Source: Chloroflexaceae bacterium (GTDB lineage Bacteria; Chloroflexota; Chloroflexia; Chloroflexales; Chloroflexaceae). From it: a DNA stretch of 59,616 bases. The translations under genes and the position numbers were made by a program. This document shows positions 8,583 to 18,500 of the stretch, one piece after another (within the stretch, counting starts at the first letter, position 1; every line of letters begins with the position of its first letter). Under the pieces are notes generated by a model, which did no database searches, was not told the DNA's origin, and worked only from the letters and a program-made list of their open reading frames with translations. The stretch spans positions 1 through 59,616 of the forward strand of contig JAAURD010000005.1 of NCBI GenBank assembly GCA_012034075.1. The letters run 5' to 3'.

Positions 8583-9656
8583 CTACCGCGCCAGTTCACG
8601 GGCACTGACTAAAATATCTGCAAAGACCCCCGCAGCAGTAACGTCAACGCCCGCACCGGGACCGCGCACTACCAGTGGTTCTTCGCGGTAACGACTGGTT
8701 GTCAACGCAAACAGGTTATCGGTACCGCGCAAACTCGCCAGCGGGTGATTCAATGGCAGTTCTTGTAGGCCAACGCTCACACCATCCGGTTCAACCGTGG
8801 CAACATAGCGTAGCGCGGCATCTTCACGCTGAACATTGAGAATACGTTCGGCGTAAATCGCATCAAGGTCGGTGAGCTGCTCCATAAATTGATCAACGGT
8901 GAGATGGGCAAATTCGGGTGGAAACCATGGCACCATTGGAATATCGTTGAGTTCCCAGCGCATACCACAGGTACGTGCCAGGATCAGCGCTTTCCGCGCA
9001 ACATCAATGCCACTGAGATCATCACGGGGATCAGGCTCCGTCCAGCCACGGGTACGGGCAGTACGTACCGCTGAAGAAAAGGAGATACCCTGTTCTAGCG
9101 CCGTACAGAGATACCCAAGCGTGCCACTCATGCTTGACTGAATGCGCACCATGGTATCGCCACTGTCAAGCAATGCCTGAATGGTGCTGATGACTGGTAA
9201 ACCCGCCCCAACTGTCGCTTCATACCGCGTATGACCGTGTGCGGTCAAGGCATGAAAAGCAGACAAGGTACTGGTAAGTGGACGCTTATTGGCTAGAACC
9301 ACTCGATGCCCACGGCTCACCACTTCTGCCAGTGGTTGATCCAGACCGTCTGCTGCGGTGAGATCGACCACAATGCAGGGATTTTCTGGCAGCAGGTCAC
9401 GCCAATCGCTGATAGCTCGACTATCGGGCAGTGTTGCTACTGATCGTCCGGCCTGTTTCGCTGTCAGTGCTGCTGCCACACTGGCATAACTCAGCATCTC
9501 GCCCGTAGAGAGCGCCCCGCTCCGGTCGATCAGGGCCAGATAGCCGATTTTCAGGCCATAACGTGTCTTCAGGGCTTCGTGTTGATCCAGAATCTGTTGG
9601 ATCAATGCGCGGCCAACGCCACCAGTGCCAATTTGCAGAATGAGCATTTCACCCAT
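8583..9656 (-). CDS. hom: Homoserine dehydrogenase
   Basis: 357 residues; ATG at 9656 with a GAGGAGG ribosome site upstream. It reduces aspartate semialdehyde to homoserine with NAD(P)H, the branch point to threonine and methionine. The N-terminal Rossmann motif IGTGGVGRA (residues 9-17), NKRP (123-126) and the catalytic segment EPDPRDDLSGIDVARK with Lys222 are all present. The protein lacks the C-terminal ACT regulatory domain of longer enzymes, so threonine feedback through ACT is not expected. It is a single gene facing left, between a cell-wall peptidase and a divergent amidotransferase. Confidence 0.9.
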   Translation of the reverse strand: MGEMLILQIGTGGVGRALIQQILDQHEALKTRYGLKIGYLALIDRSGALSTGEMLSYASVAAALTAKQAGRSVATLPDSRAISDWRDLLPENPCIVVDLTAADGLDQPLAEVVSRGHRVVLANKRPLTSTLSAFHALTAHGHTRYEATVGAGLPVISTIQALLDSGDTMVRIQSSMSGTLGYLCTALEQGISFSSAVRTARTRGWTEPDPRDDLSGIDVARKALILARTCGMRWELNDIPMVPWFPPEFAHLTVDQFMEQLTDLDAIYAERILNVQREDAALRYVATVEPDGVSVGLQELPLNHPLASLRGTDNLFALTTSRYREEPLVVRGPGAGVDVTAAGVFADILVSARELAR

Positions 9657-9750
9657 AGGTCAGGTCAACCTCCTCGTCTGTTGTATCGTTCTTGCGGATG
9701 CAGCGCAGTGAACATCACCGTGACTCTGCTGGTTGCAATCTTCCCTATTC

Positions 9751-9768
9751 TAGCACAATATTGTAGCA
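9751..9768. promoter_or_regulatory. Palindromic operator-like site upstream of hom
   Basis: The sequence tagcacaatattgtagca is an imperfect palindrome centred on ACAATATTGT; its minus strand also contains TGCTACAAT, an extended -10. It lies about 100 nt before hom and about 110 nt before the divergent gene at 9878, so it could control either. The binding protein is unknown. Confidence 0.3.
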
Positions 9769-9877
9769 TGCAGGCGAGACGCCTGCGCTCCACGGGCCGG
9801 TTGACAAAGGCCGCAGTGTTCGCCATAATGGTAACAAGCGAAGAGATACAAACCTCTGTCAGGAGAACATCAACAGT

Positions 9878-10642
9878 ATGGAACAACTCGTGCCTCCCAT
9901 CATCGGGATTACCAGCTATCATCGTGATACCGCTTCGCGCTTCTGGCTGCCGGCGACCTATGTTGAAGCAGTACGGCTGGCGGGTGGTATACCAGTGCTG
10001 CTGCCGCCCGGTGAGCGGTATTTCGCAGAGCTGCTCCAACGGATCGATGGCTTGATCTTTTCCGGCGGCGGCGATATTGATCCACAGCGCTACAACGAAG
10101 CGTTGCACCCACGGTCGTATCTGATCGACGATGAACGCGACCAGTTTGAATTGGAACTGGCACGGATCGTCTTACAGCAACCGTTGCCTGTCCTTGGTAT
10201 CTGCCGAGGGATTCAGTTGCTGGCAGTGGCGTGTGGTGAACCTCTGATTCAGCATGTGCCCGATGAAGTGGGGCACACCGTGTTGCACCGCCGCGAAATA
10301 CCCAATGAGATTGATCATGGTTCAGCGATAACCCATACCATAACGCTTGACCCGACGAGCCGACTAGCAACGATGATGGGAACAACCGCAACTGCGATTG
10401 AGTCATGGCACCATCAAGCCGTGCGCCGCGTGCCCCCCGGTTGGCGAGCCACCGCATGGGCTACCGATGGCGTGATTGAGGCATTGGAGCATACCACACA
10501 CCCCTGGATGATCGCGGTACAGTGGCACCCCGAGTTGACCCCCAATGTCCCGGCCCAACGACGTCTTTTTGAGGCACTGATCCAGGCTGCCCAGGAAAGG
10601 AGAGCATATCCCCATGACGCGATTATACCCACCAGCGGTTGA
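9878..10642 (+). CDS. Class I glutamine amidotransferase-like hydrolase (peptidase C26, PuuD family)
   Basis: 254 residues; ATG at 9878 with AGGAGA upstream. Nucleophile Cys109 lies in GICRGIQ; the partner His217 and Glu219 lie in QWHPE. FSGGGDIDPQRY near residue 61 is typical of gamma-glutamyl-GABA hydrolases and their relatives. These cytosolic enzymes hydrolyse gamma-glutamyl amides, for example in putrescine breakdown, but no other polyamine gene is nearby, so the substrate is open. Its 3' end overlaps the next gene by 29 nt, which suggests translational coupling with the YgfZ-like gene. Confidence 0.85.
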   Translation: MEQLVPPIIGITSYHRDTASRFWLPATYVEAVRLAGGIPVLLPPGERYFAELLQRIDGLIFSGGGDIDPQRYNEALHPRSYLIDDERDQFELELARIVLQQPLPVLGICRGIQLLAVACGEPLIQHVPDEVGHTVLHRREIPNEIDHGSAITHTITLDPTSRLATMMGTTATAIESWHHQAVRRVPPGWRATAWATDGVIEALEHTTHPWMIAVQWHPELTPNVPAQRRLFEALIQAAQERRAYPHDAIIPTSG

Positions 10643-11657
10643 TACCGCCCAGATGGAACAAGAGTATGCCGCACTGTACGAAGGTGTGGCGCTGGTCGAT
10701 AACCGTGCCGCGGGGCGGCTCTATCTGCATGATCGTGATCGTACACGATTGTTGCACCGCCTTTCGACGAATGATATCGAAGGTTTGCAACCGGGACAGG
10801 GCACCCGAACCGTACTCACCAACCACAATGGTCGGATTATCGATCTGCTCACCGTTCATCTCTTACCGGTGACTACCAGCAATGAGCCACCGGTGCTCCT
10901 CGTCACCAGTGCCGAACAACGCCAGTCCGTGCGCAAGTTGCTGCACCGCAATATCTTCTTTGGTGATCGTCTGCAGATTGAGGATATAAGCGAATCACTG
11001 GCTCAACTCATGCTCTACGGTCCCCATAGCTGTGCGCTGGTCCAACAGCTCCTGGGCGTGCCAGCGGCCGCGTTGCCCCGCTATGATATTATGGCCGGTC
11101 ATCTCGCGGGTATCGATCTCTTTGTGTCACCGGTGGCACCTATCGGTGGATGTGGTTTTGCCCTGTATATTCCAGTCACTGGTGACACTGGGCCATCCAC
11201 CGTGGAGCGTATCTGGCAGGCGTTGCTCGCCGCCGGAGCACAACCGGTTGGTCCGAACACGCTGATGACGGCATGGGTCGAGGCGGGCTATGCCACCTAT
11301 GGTCGTGAACTGTCGCTTGAGTATATTCCCCTGGAAACAGGCTTGATGGATGCGATGAGTTTTACCAAAGGGTGTTACGATTGGTCAGGAGATTATTGAG
11401 CGCATGCGCAGCCGACAGCGCATTGCTCGCAAACTGCGCGGACTCAAACTGTCGCAGCCAGTGGCGGCTCCGGTGCTGCTTGAGCAGGATGGCAACGATG
11501 CTGGAACGATCACCAGTGCGGTGGTGTCACCGCGATACGGTCCGATTGCCCTGGCCTATGTGCGCATGCTTATGCCGACCCAGGTACGCTGCTGCACCTT
11601 GCAGGTTACGAGATGACTGCCGAAGTGGTAGCGCTACCCTTCATCCGCGCCGATTAA
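10614..11657 (+). pseudogene. ygfZ: YgfZ/GcvT-family folate-binding protein, two compensating frameshifts
   Basis: The frame opening at 10614 (ribosome site AAAGGAGAG) runs to a stop at 11399 and ends in KGCYDWSGDY. The family signature is KGCYxGQE. Dropping the G at 11379 restores KGCYIGQEIIERMRS and opens the next frame, and a second shift near 11565-11580 returns to the original frame to give PGTLLHLAGYEMTAEVVAL and a stop at 11655-11657. The restored protein is about 347 residues, normal for the family, which binds tetrahydrofolate and supports Fe-S cluster assembly. Both halves keep good coding character, so assembly indels are more likely than decay. The 3' end overlaps the converging STAS gene by 24 nt. 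Confidence 0.8.
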
Positions 11658-12011
11658 GTCTTCCTGACTGCTTGATTCGGCAAAAGCACGCACCGCATCG
11701 GCCTCGTTATCGAAGATTCGAAAGGCCCTATCGAGACGCGTCAGCCGAAAGGTGCGATAGACTCGTTTTTGCAGGTTGCAGAGATGCACATCTCCTTCGA
11801 CTTCGCGGCAGCGTTTCATATTCCGTACCAGCGCTGCCAACCCGATTGAGTCGATAAATGAGACGCTTTCAAGATTGATCACAATACGCGCAGGTGGGGT
11901 GCTCGCGGCCTGTTCGAGCCATTCGACCACCGGGCGGCCTTCATCCGATTCAAACTGTCCATTGAGTTCGAGGATCATCACTGCATCAACGGAACGTGTG
12001 GTAATCTCCAT
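11634..12011 (-). CDS. STAS-domain anti-sigma-factor antagonist-like protein
   Basis: 125 residues from the ATG at 12011 (MEITTRS), preceded by TGGAG; the frame is open further upstream to 12122, but that part has no domain character. The STAS core carries VSFIDSIGLAALV, with the Asp-Ser pair phosphorylated in SpoIIAA/RsbV-type proteins and dephosphorylated by PP2C phosphatases to switch partner proteins. The C-terminal 20 residues are acidic and extend past the usual domain end. No cognate RsbW kinase or sigma factor is adjacent. It could also be a stand-alone polarity or stress-signalling STAS protein. Confidence 0.8.
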   Translation of the reverse strand: MEITTRSVDAVMILELNGQFESDEGRPVVEWLEQAASTPPARIVINLESVSFIDSIGLAALVRNMKRCREVEGDVHLCNLQKRVYRTFRLTRLDRAFRIFDNEADAVRAFAESSSQEDLIGADEG

Positions 12012-12625
12012 AATCGCTGTTTGCTCCACTAACTGATTCTGTTGTATTGAACGCAGGTCTTTGCTTCCCTTGCAGCGGGTCCACCAGGAATAGTTTGTTT
12101 TTGCCCGGCTCCGCTTCGCCAATACGCCACATCTATCCGATAGTATAACACAGGCGTCAACCTCCGTGCGTCACCCCATAACTCCGACGTATCTTCTGGA
12201 AACTGTACGCTTTTGGCGAAATTCACGCGCTTATGATGTCTTTGTGTCGTTGCGTGGGATACGCACGTTCATCCCGATGCTTTTGTTGCAAACATGCTAT
12301 CTTTCATAATAGTACCATCGGACTATCCTTATCTATGACCATTGACCTATTCAAAAAACAGGTCTTTTCGGCTATACTCATGACAGATGAGCTTACAATC
12401 AACAAAAGAGAATCAGTCTCGGAGTCTCAGAAAAATAACAACATGCAAAAAAGAGAACAGAGCGTACTTCTTGAATGGGGCGCAAATTTCGTACTCCTGC
12501 ATGCAGGTCTTTGTCATTGATTGGTATTGTTCAGTGAGGAACGTTCGTCATTGAAGCGGGCACGGTCGTGCTAACGATCAACAACCCGATCAACCAGCCG
12601 CCATTGGGTTACGAAGGAGGAACCA
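12012..12625. other. Divergent intergenic region
   Basis: About 600 nt between the leftward STAS gene and the rightward protease gene. It is more AT-rich than its surroundings. A 95-codon frame at 12233-12520 has no ribosome site, an odd Cys/His-rich start and no recognisable domain, and I do not accept it. The segment should hold the promoter of the protease gene; I do not see a convincing -35/-10 pair. Confidence 0.4.
12142..12150 (-). promoter_or_regulatory. Extended -10 element for the STAS gene
   Basis: The minus strand reads TGTTATACT about 130 nt upstream of the chosen start at 12011. No clear -35 box is visible. Confidence 0.3.
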
Positions 12626-15265
12626 ATGAGATCGGATCATCGAGGTAGTCTACAGCATACTGTCCACACAAAACGCATCAGGCTACTTGCCTTATTTGTA
12701 GGCATGCTGTTTTTGTTGACTGTCATTCCCCATTCCTGGGCAAAACAAGCCGAAGGCCGGGTTGAAGTGACCTTAAGCGATCAGAACACGACCGTAACGA
12801 TACATGATGGACAGGTGTTGGTGGTCAAACTCGCAGGGCAACCTGGTACAGGGTATGCATGGCAAATTGATGTGCTCCCTACAATCTTGCAGGCAGACTC
12901 ACTGCTCAGGTACGAATCACTTCCTGGTCTGTTGCAAAGCCAGTATGATGTGGGTCAACCAGTCTACGAAGTCTTTGAGTTTTATCCCGTTCACGAAGGA
13001 AACGCCACGCTGCGTCTGGTCAATCGGCGGCCCTGGGAGTCGAACGCGGCAGCAAAACAGACTTTTTCCCTAGAAGTACAGACAAAAGGCGCATTCACTA
13101 CACCGGTGGTCGTTCCATCAACCTCAGCTGAACCTGCGCCTGAGCCACCCGATACGTCTATTGGTCAAGTGGGCGATCTTCCAGCATTCCTTAACTGGTG
13201 TGACCAGGGAGTGTGTACTCCTATCCGTGATCAGGGGTCGTGTGGAAGTTGCTGGGCTTTTGCTACCGTAGGTGTCCTGGAATCCGCAATCAAACGGATC
13301 GACGGGATTGAACGGGACCTGTCAGAACAATATCTGGTGTCGGCAGATATGTATGGCAATTGTGATGGCGGCTTTTTTGGCGCACATAATCTTCATATGA
13401 ATGAGTTCCCCTCAGGTGAATCTGAGGCTGGTGCAGTCTATGAAGCTGATTTCCCGTATGTGGCGTATGATGCCTATCTCAATCCACCGCATACGCACCA
13501 TGAACGTTTGAGTTCCTGGTCTTATATCGGTGATAGTTCGTTCCCATCAGTTGAAGAAATCAAACAGGTGATGTATGAGCACGGTCCAGTTGCCGCAACG
13601 GTATGTACTGGCGATGCCTTCCAGGATTATGAGAGCGGAACGTTCACCACAGATGAGTCAGACCAATGTGTGTTCTCGGTAAATCATGGTATCATTCTGG
13701 TAGGATGGGATGATAGCCGTGGTGCCTGGCGTTTGCGTAATTCATGGGGAGAAGGCTGGGGCGAAGATGGTTATATGTGGATTGGTTATGGTGTTTCAAA
13801 TGTAGGATACAATGCCAACTATGTTGTGTATGGCAGTGGGACAGGTTGTAGCGACCTGTATGAACCAGATAATGCATCTTCTGAAGCAGGCTTCATTGCA
13901 TTTGATAGCACGCAGACGCATGCCTTCTGCTCAGACGGAGACGAGGACTGGGTCTGGTTTGATGCCACTGCGGGCAACACCTATCGTATCGAGACCAGCA
14001 ACCTGTCCAGTGATACAGATACCGCAATGAGCCTCTACGCCAGTGATGGGACTTCTCTGCTTGCCTCTGATGATGATGGTGCAGATGAACCTTCAGCATC
14101 GCTGATCGAATATACGCCTGATACATCCCAGATATTGTATTTGCAGGTCTATCACTCTTTCGCAGAAGGCGGCCCGGCTTACCAATATGATCTGACCATC
14201 ACCGATGAATCTGCATCTGCTCCAGCCGCACCTTCCGACCTGACGGCACATGCTGTTTCAGCGACGTCCATTGAACTCTCCTGGGCCGATAACAGCAACA
14301 ATGAAGATGGTTTTCGCATTGAACGTTCGATCTCCGGGATGGACGACTGGCAAGCGATTGATACAGTAGGGGCTGATAGCACAAGGTATACCGATACCAC
14401 CGTCACATGCGATACCGCGTACTCCTATCGCGTCCATGCCTTCAATGCTGCTGCTGCTTCGGACGATAGTTCGGTGAGCAGTGCAACAACCTGGTCATGT
14501 GCTGATGATACTCAACCAGGCGACTGTAACGCCGATGGGTCAACTCTTGTATCCGACATTGTTTCGCTCTCACAAGAAATGTTCGATGACGATGGTACTG
14601 CGGCAGAAGATGTCGCCGGTGGGGAATTTACTGGTCATCCAGTCGGATGTGATGCGAATGTCGATACGCTGATCAACGTGAGCGATATTGTCTGCACATC
14701 CCTGTTGATGTTTGATGAGACATGCGGTACCAATCAGATCCAAAACGACACGATCACCATGCCTGAGCTGACTTTTGGGAATATCACAATGGCTTCAGAT
14801 ATCAACCACCAGGTCACCCTGCCAGTGCAGCTTCAGACCAGCGATCAGGCAATTGGCGCTATCAGTTTTGGATTCACGTATGAACCGGAGCATTTTACCT
14901 TCGATAGTACCGACAAGAATCAGGACGGCATTCCAGATGCAATGGTCGTATCATCCGCGCTTAATCCCGCAACCTATTTCGTGTATGTACAACATGACGA
15001 ATATGAAGGAACGGTAGAGGTCATTCTTGCCAATATGCAACCTGCATTGCAAGGCATCGAATCTGGTACGGTTGCTGTCTTCCAGCTTGAACCAACGTCG
15101 CTGTTCTTCCAGGATGAGACCAGTAACGTTCACCTGAGTCAGATATCAACCAGCACTATGAGTGGTCGCAATCTTTCGGTACAGAACGAAACCCAGCGTG
15201 CAATGCTTGATACAGACATGCCGGCGACGCGTTATCTGGTTTATATGCCCACGATTCAACGGTAA
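12626..15265 (+). CDS. Secreted papain-family (C1A) protease with built-in chagasin-type inhibitor domain
   Basis: 879 residues; ATG at 12626 after a strong GAAGGAGG site. Signal peptide (about 17-39). Residues 45-152 are chagasin-like (inhibitor family I42): QPGTGYAW, a central loop and RRPWES match its three inhibitory loops. The C1A domain (185-400) has QGSCGSCWAF (Cys209), NHGIILVGW (His354) and RNSWGEGWG (Asn372), so the triad is intact. A PPC domain (about 405-530), a fibronectin III domain (535-630), a dockerin-like segment with two VSDIV repeats (636-710) and a cohesin-like beta domain (718-850) follow. The protein ends VYMPTIQR, related to the YLPLV-type tail shared by other secreted proteins here. 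The inhibitor domain may keep the enzyme latent until export. Confidence 0.85.
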   Translation: MRSDHRGSLQHTVHTKRIRLLALFVGMLFLLTVIPHSWAKQAEGRVEVTLSDQNTTVTIHDGQVLVVKLAGQPGTGYAWQIDVLPTILQADSLLRYESLPGLLQSQYDVGQPVYEVFEFYPVHEGNATLRLVNRRPWESNAAAKQTFSLEVQTKGAFTTPVVVPSTSAEPAPEPPDTSIGQVGDLPAFLNWCDQGVCTPIRDQGSCGSCWAFATVGVLESAIKRIDGIERDLSEQYLVSADMYGNCDGGFFGAHNLHMNEFPSGESEAGAVYEADFPYVAYDAYLNPPHTHHERLSSWSYIGDSSFPSVEEIKQVMYEHGPVAATVCTGDAFQDYESGTFTTDESDQCVFSVNHGIILVGWDDSRGAWRLRNSWGEGWGEDGYMWIGYGVSNVGYNANYVVYGSGTGCSDLYEPDNASSEAGFIAFDSTQTHAFCSDGDEDWVWFDATAGNTYRIETSNLSSDTDTAMSLYASDGTSLLASDDDGADEPSASLIEYTPDTSQILYLQVYHSFAEGGPAYQYDLTITDESASAPAAPSDLTAHAVSATSIELSWADNSNNEDGFRIERSISGMDDWQAIDTVGADSTRYTDTTVTCDTAYSYRVHAFNAAAASDDSSVSSATTWSCADDTQPGDCNADGSTLVSDIVSLSQEMFDDDGTAAEDVAGGEFTGHPVGCDANVDTLINVSDIVCTSLLMFDETCGTNQIQNDTITMPELTFGNITMASDINHQVTLPVQLQTSDQAIGAISFGFTYEPEHFTFDSTDKNQDGIPDAMVVSSALNPATYFVYVQHDEYEGTVEVILANMQPALQGIESGTVAVFQLEPTSLFFQDETSNVHLSQISTSTMSGRNLSVQNETQRAMLDTDMPATRYLVYMPTIQR

Positions 15266-15307
15266 TCATACGTCTATCAATCTAACGCATTGAGGGAGCG
15301 AGAAACC

Positions 15308-15343
15308 ATGAATCAGTCTCAACAGCTATTGATGATCACCTGA
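15308..15343 (+). CDS. Possible 11-codon leader peptide
   Basis: ATG at 15308 follows a GAGGGAG ribosome site and encodes MNQSQQLLMIT before a TGA. Its first 17 bases form the left arm of the hairpin at 15308-15361. This could be a translated leader that controls the large downstream gene, or chance. There is no run of a regulatory amino acid beyond three Gln. Confidence 0.25.
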   Translation: MNQSQQLLMIT

Positions 15344-15361
15344 TTGTTGAGACTGATTCAT
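15308..15361 (+). promoter_or_regulatory. Perfect 17-bp hairpin between two surface-protein genes
   Basis: Arms at 15308-15324 and 15345-15361 are exact complements (atgaatcagtctcaaca and its reverse) around a 20-nt loop. No T-run follows, so it is not a classical terminator. It may stabilise the upstream transcript's 3' end or act as an attenuator for the gene starting at 15501. Confidence 0.6.
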
Positions 15362-15500
15362 GAGCGCAGATGCTCAATCCTCTTGCCCAACCATGCACGT
15401 GTTGTTACATGGGGTATCAGTGGGCCTGGCGCACCACTTCCAAAGAGGGAAAACCGGTTGTTTTGGATTTGATTTGAGTTCCAGGGAGGGAAGATCGATA

Positions 15501-18500
15501 GTGAATGGGTACAGACATCATGCATTGGTCAGGTCGTGCCAGGCTGTCATGACCACTGTGATCCTCATCATGATCGTTGGTGGAACATGCTTTATCGGCA
15601 ATCCCCTGGCAGTTTACGCAGCTACCTACACCGTAAATACCACTGCCGATGGTGATGATGCCGACCTTGCCGATGGAATATGTGCAACAAGCAGTGGTGC
15701 ATGTACCCTGCGAGCAGCAGTACAGCAGGCCAACCGTACTGCGTTAGTCGATGATGAAATTACAGTGCCTTCAGGAACATATGTGTTAACCATGGGCGAT
15801 ATTGTGGTTGAAGATACTGTGGTGATTACGGGCACCGGCGCGACCAAACCGGTGATCGATGGCAACGGCACCGACCGCATTTTCACTGTTGAAGGAAACT
15901 ACGAGAACGAACATACGCAGATTACGATTGGCAATCTCATTTTGCAGAATGGCAATGCCGATGGCGCCAGTTATGGCAGTCTCGGTGGCGCCATCCTCAA
16001 CCTTGAAATCCTGACCCTCGACCACGTAGAGCTACGCAACAACCGTGCCGGCGAAGGTGGCGCGGTTTACCACTATGGCTCAGATGATTATGATCTGCTT
16101 ACGGTCATTGGCTCAACTATTGACCAGAACCAGGCCGATGCCGAAGGCGGTGGTCTCTTTATTCGTGGGAATGCACGCATTGCCAATAGCAGTGACCAGG
16201 TCCATATTACCCAGATTCGCAACAATACGGCTTCCGCTGGTGGCGGTCTCTATCTGTTCACCAATGCCAATGTCGCGCTCCAGGGTGATGGCAGCGGTCT
16301 GGACACCCCGCTGGTTGTGGGCATCAATGAAGCAAAAAACAGTGGAGGTGGAATCTACAATGCTGGTAGCCTGACCCTCGAAGGCGTTCGCGTAGAACGT
16401 AATAAGGCCAATACCTACCACGGCGGTGGTATCTACAACGACCGGGGCACGCTGACGATTCGTCACAGCGATATCTCCTTCAACGAAGCCTTTACGCCCT
16501 TTACTGATACCTGGAATGGGCATCAAACGGTCCCCAATTACTGGGGCACCGGTGGTGGTCTGGCCAACTTCAACGGTGGTACTATCAACATCACTGATAG
16601 CCAGGTGCGCAGCAACACAGCACTGACTGAAGGCGGCGGGATAACCACTAAGGGCACTGGCAATGTCACGCTCGAACGGGTAACTGTTAGCAATAATGAG
16701 GTCACCGGCGCCTGGCTCAAATTTTATGATCCCAGTGATAAACTCCCCGAAGTCTACGGCAATGGCGCTGCCATCTTCTCGCAAAGCAGCGGTCGCACTC
16801 AGATTTATCGCTCGCAGATAACCGGCAACAGTGCTGGTCATGGGGGTGGTGCAATCGACAATACCTCTCAATTGGAAATCTATGACACATTGTTCACTGA
16901 AAATCGTGCGGGTGTCCATCCAGAGAGCCATGGCGGTATTGGCGGTGCTATCTCCAACTACACCGGTAAAGCGACTATTTACCGTTCGGTCTTTCGGCAG
17001 AACGAAGCCAGCGATAGCGGTGGAGCGGTCTTTAACTTGAGTGCCACCATCAATATCTTCGATAGTGCGTTTGTAGCGAACAAAGCTGATAGTCAGGGCG
17101 GGGCTTTGTATAATGCAGTACGGCCACGCACGGACCAATGGGGTGATTGGTACTGGTGGCCGCCTGGCATCATTGAGATGGTCAACGTCACCATTAGCGG
17201 GAATAGTGCTGGTTGGCGTGGTGGTGCTATTTTGCACAACAACGAGGACCAACCTGGCTATCAACGGTATGGGAACTATGGTTACAAAAATGCTATTCAA
17301 ATGACGAATGTCACAATGGTCGATAACCGTGCCTATGTGTATGGTGGCATTGCCCATGTCTTTCAGCAGGACCTGGATGCATGGAACGATTGGGATGACA
17401 GCTGGATCCGCAATAGCATTATTGCGGATAACCTCAACGACTATGTCGAGGGCGACCCGGACCATCCAGGTGTCGTTGAGTCGCAATGTGTGAGCGAAGG
17501 CTTCCCATCGCCAGAACCATTTCATTCGTATGGCTATAACATTGCCAATGATGGTTCGTGTACGACCTGGCTCACCGAGAGCACCGATCGCAATAATACC
17601 GACCCGCAGCTGGGGGCACTAGAAGAACAGGATGGCAATGGTCGCGACCTGTTCACCCTGGTTTATCCGTTGCTGGTGAACAGCCCGGCTATTGATCCCG
17701 AAGCGAGCAACGGTGCGCCCGATGAAGACCAGCGTGGCTACAGTCGTGAGAACGAACGCGATATTGGAGCCTTTGAAGTTATTCGGCCCATCGCCAACGA
17801 CGATCAACGTCAGACATTGTTGGAAACTCCAGTGACCATCGATCTCCTTGCCAATGACAACGACCCCGATGATGGTGGTCTCGATCCTACCAGTGTTGTG
17901 ATCACCAGTGGCCCAGATCAGGGCAATGTGGTGATCAATAGTGATGGCACGATTACCTATACACCGACCCAGGCGTTCAGCGGTACCGTTCTTCTGTCCT
18001 ATACGGTTAACGATATGCATGGGCATGCTTCCAATATTGCCCAGATCAGGGTGATCGTAACCAACGCCATCATATTGCCCAGAGCCAACGATGATGCTGT
18101 GACGACGTTCTATGAGCAGGCCATCGCCATTGCTGTCTTGCAGAATGACTATGATATCGATAGTAACGGTATCCTGTCTCCAACCAGTGTGCTGACGGGT
18201 GATACCTGTCTGCCTGCGAGTGCGACCGATTGTACCGAACCACACCATGGCAGCACTCAGGTGTTCAATGATGGGACCATTCTCTATACCCCTGATGCCG
18301 GTTATAGCGGCGATGACACGTTTCAATATACGATGGCTAATCAAGAGGGGATCCGTTCCAACATTGCAACTGTAACGGTGACAGTTCGCCCCAAAGAGGA
18401 CGTGTTGGTTGAGCCGGCGAGCCTGATACTGGACGAAGCTGATGGTGCAGGCAGCTTTCGCATCCGGCTGACGACCCCACCGACGGTTGAGGTCACGCTA

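Noticed and set aside
12233-12520. 95-codon frame in the gap before the protease
   Set aside because: No ribosome site, odd composition and no homology that I can recognise.
15360-15500. 47-residue N-terminal extension of the adhesin
   Set aside because: It would put a Cys/His-rich stretch before the signal peptide; the GTG at 15501 has a good ribosome site and gives a normal signal sequence.
16113-17525. 470-codon open frame on the minus strand inside the beta-helix gene
   Set aside because: It lies fully antisense to a gene with clear domains, has no ribosome site, and its Ile/Val/Asp-rich sequence is the mirror of the repeats in the plus strand.
17619-18344. 241-codon antisense frame in the cadherin-like part
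   Set aside because: Same reason: low-complexity shadow of Asp/Asn-rich repeats with no domain.
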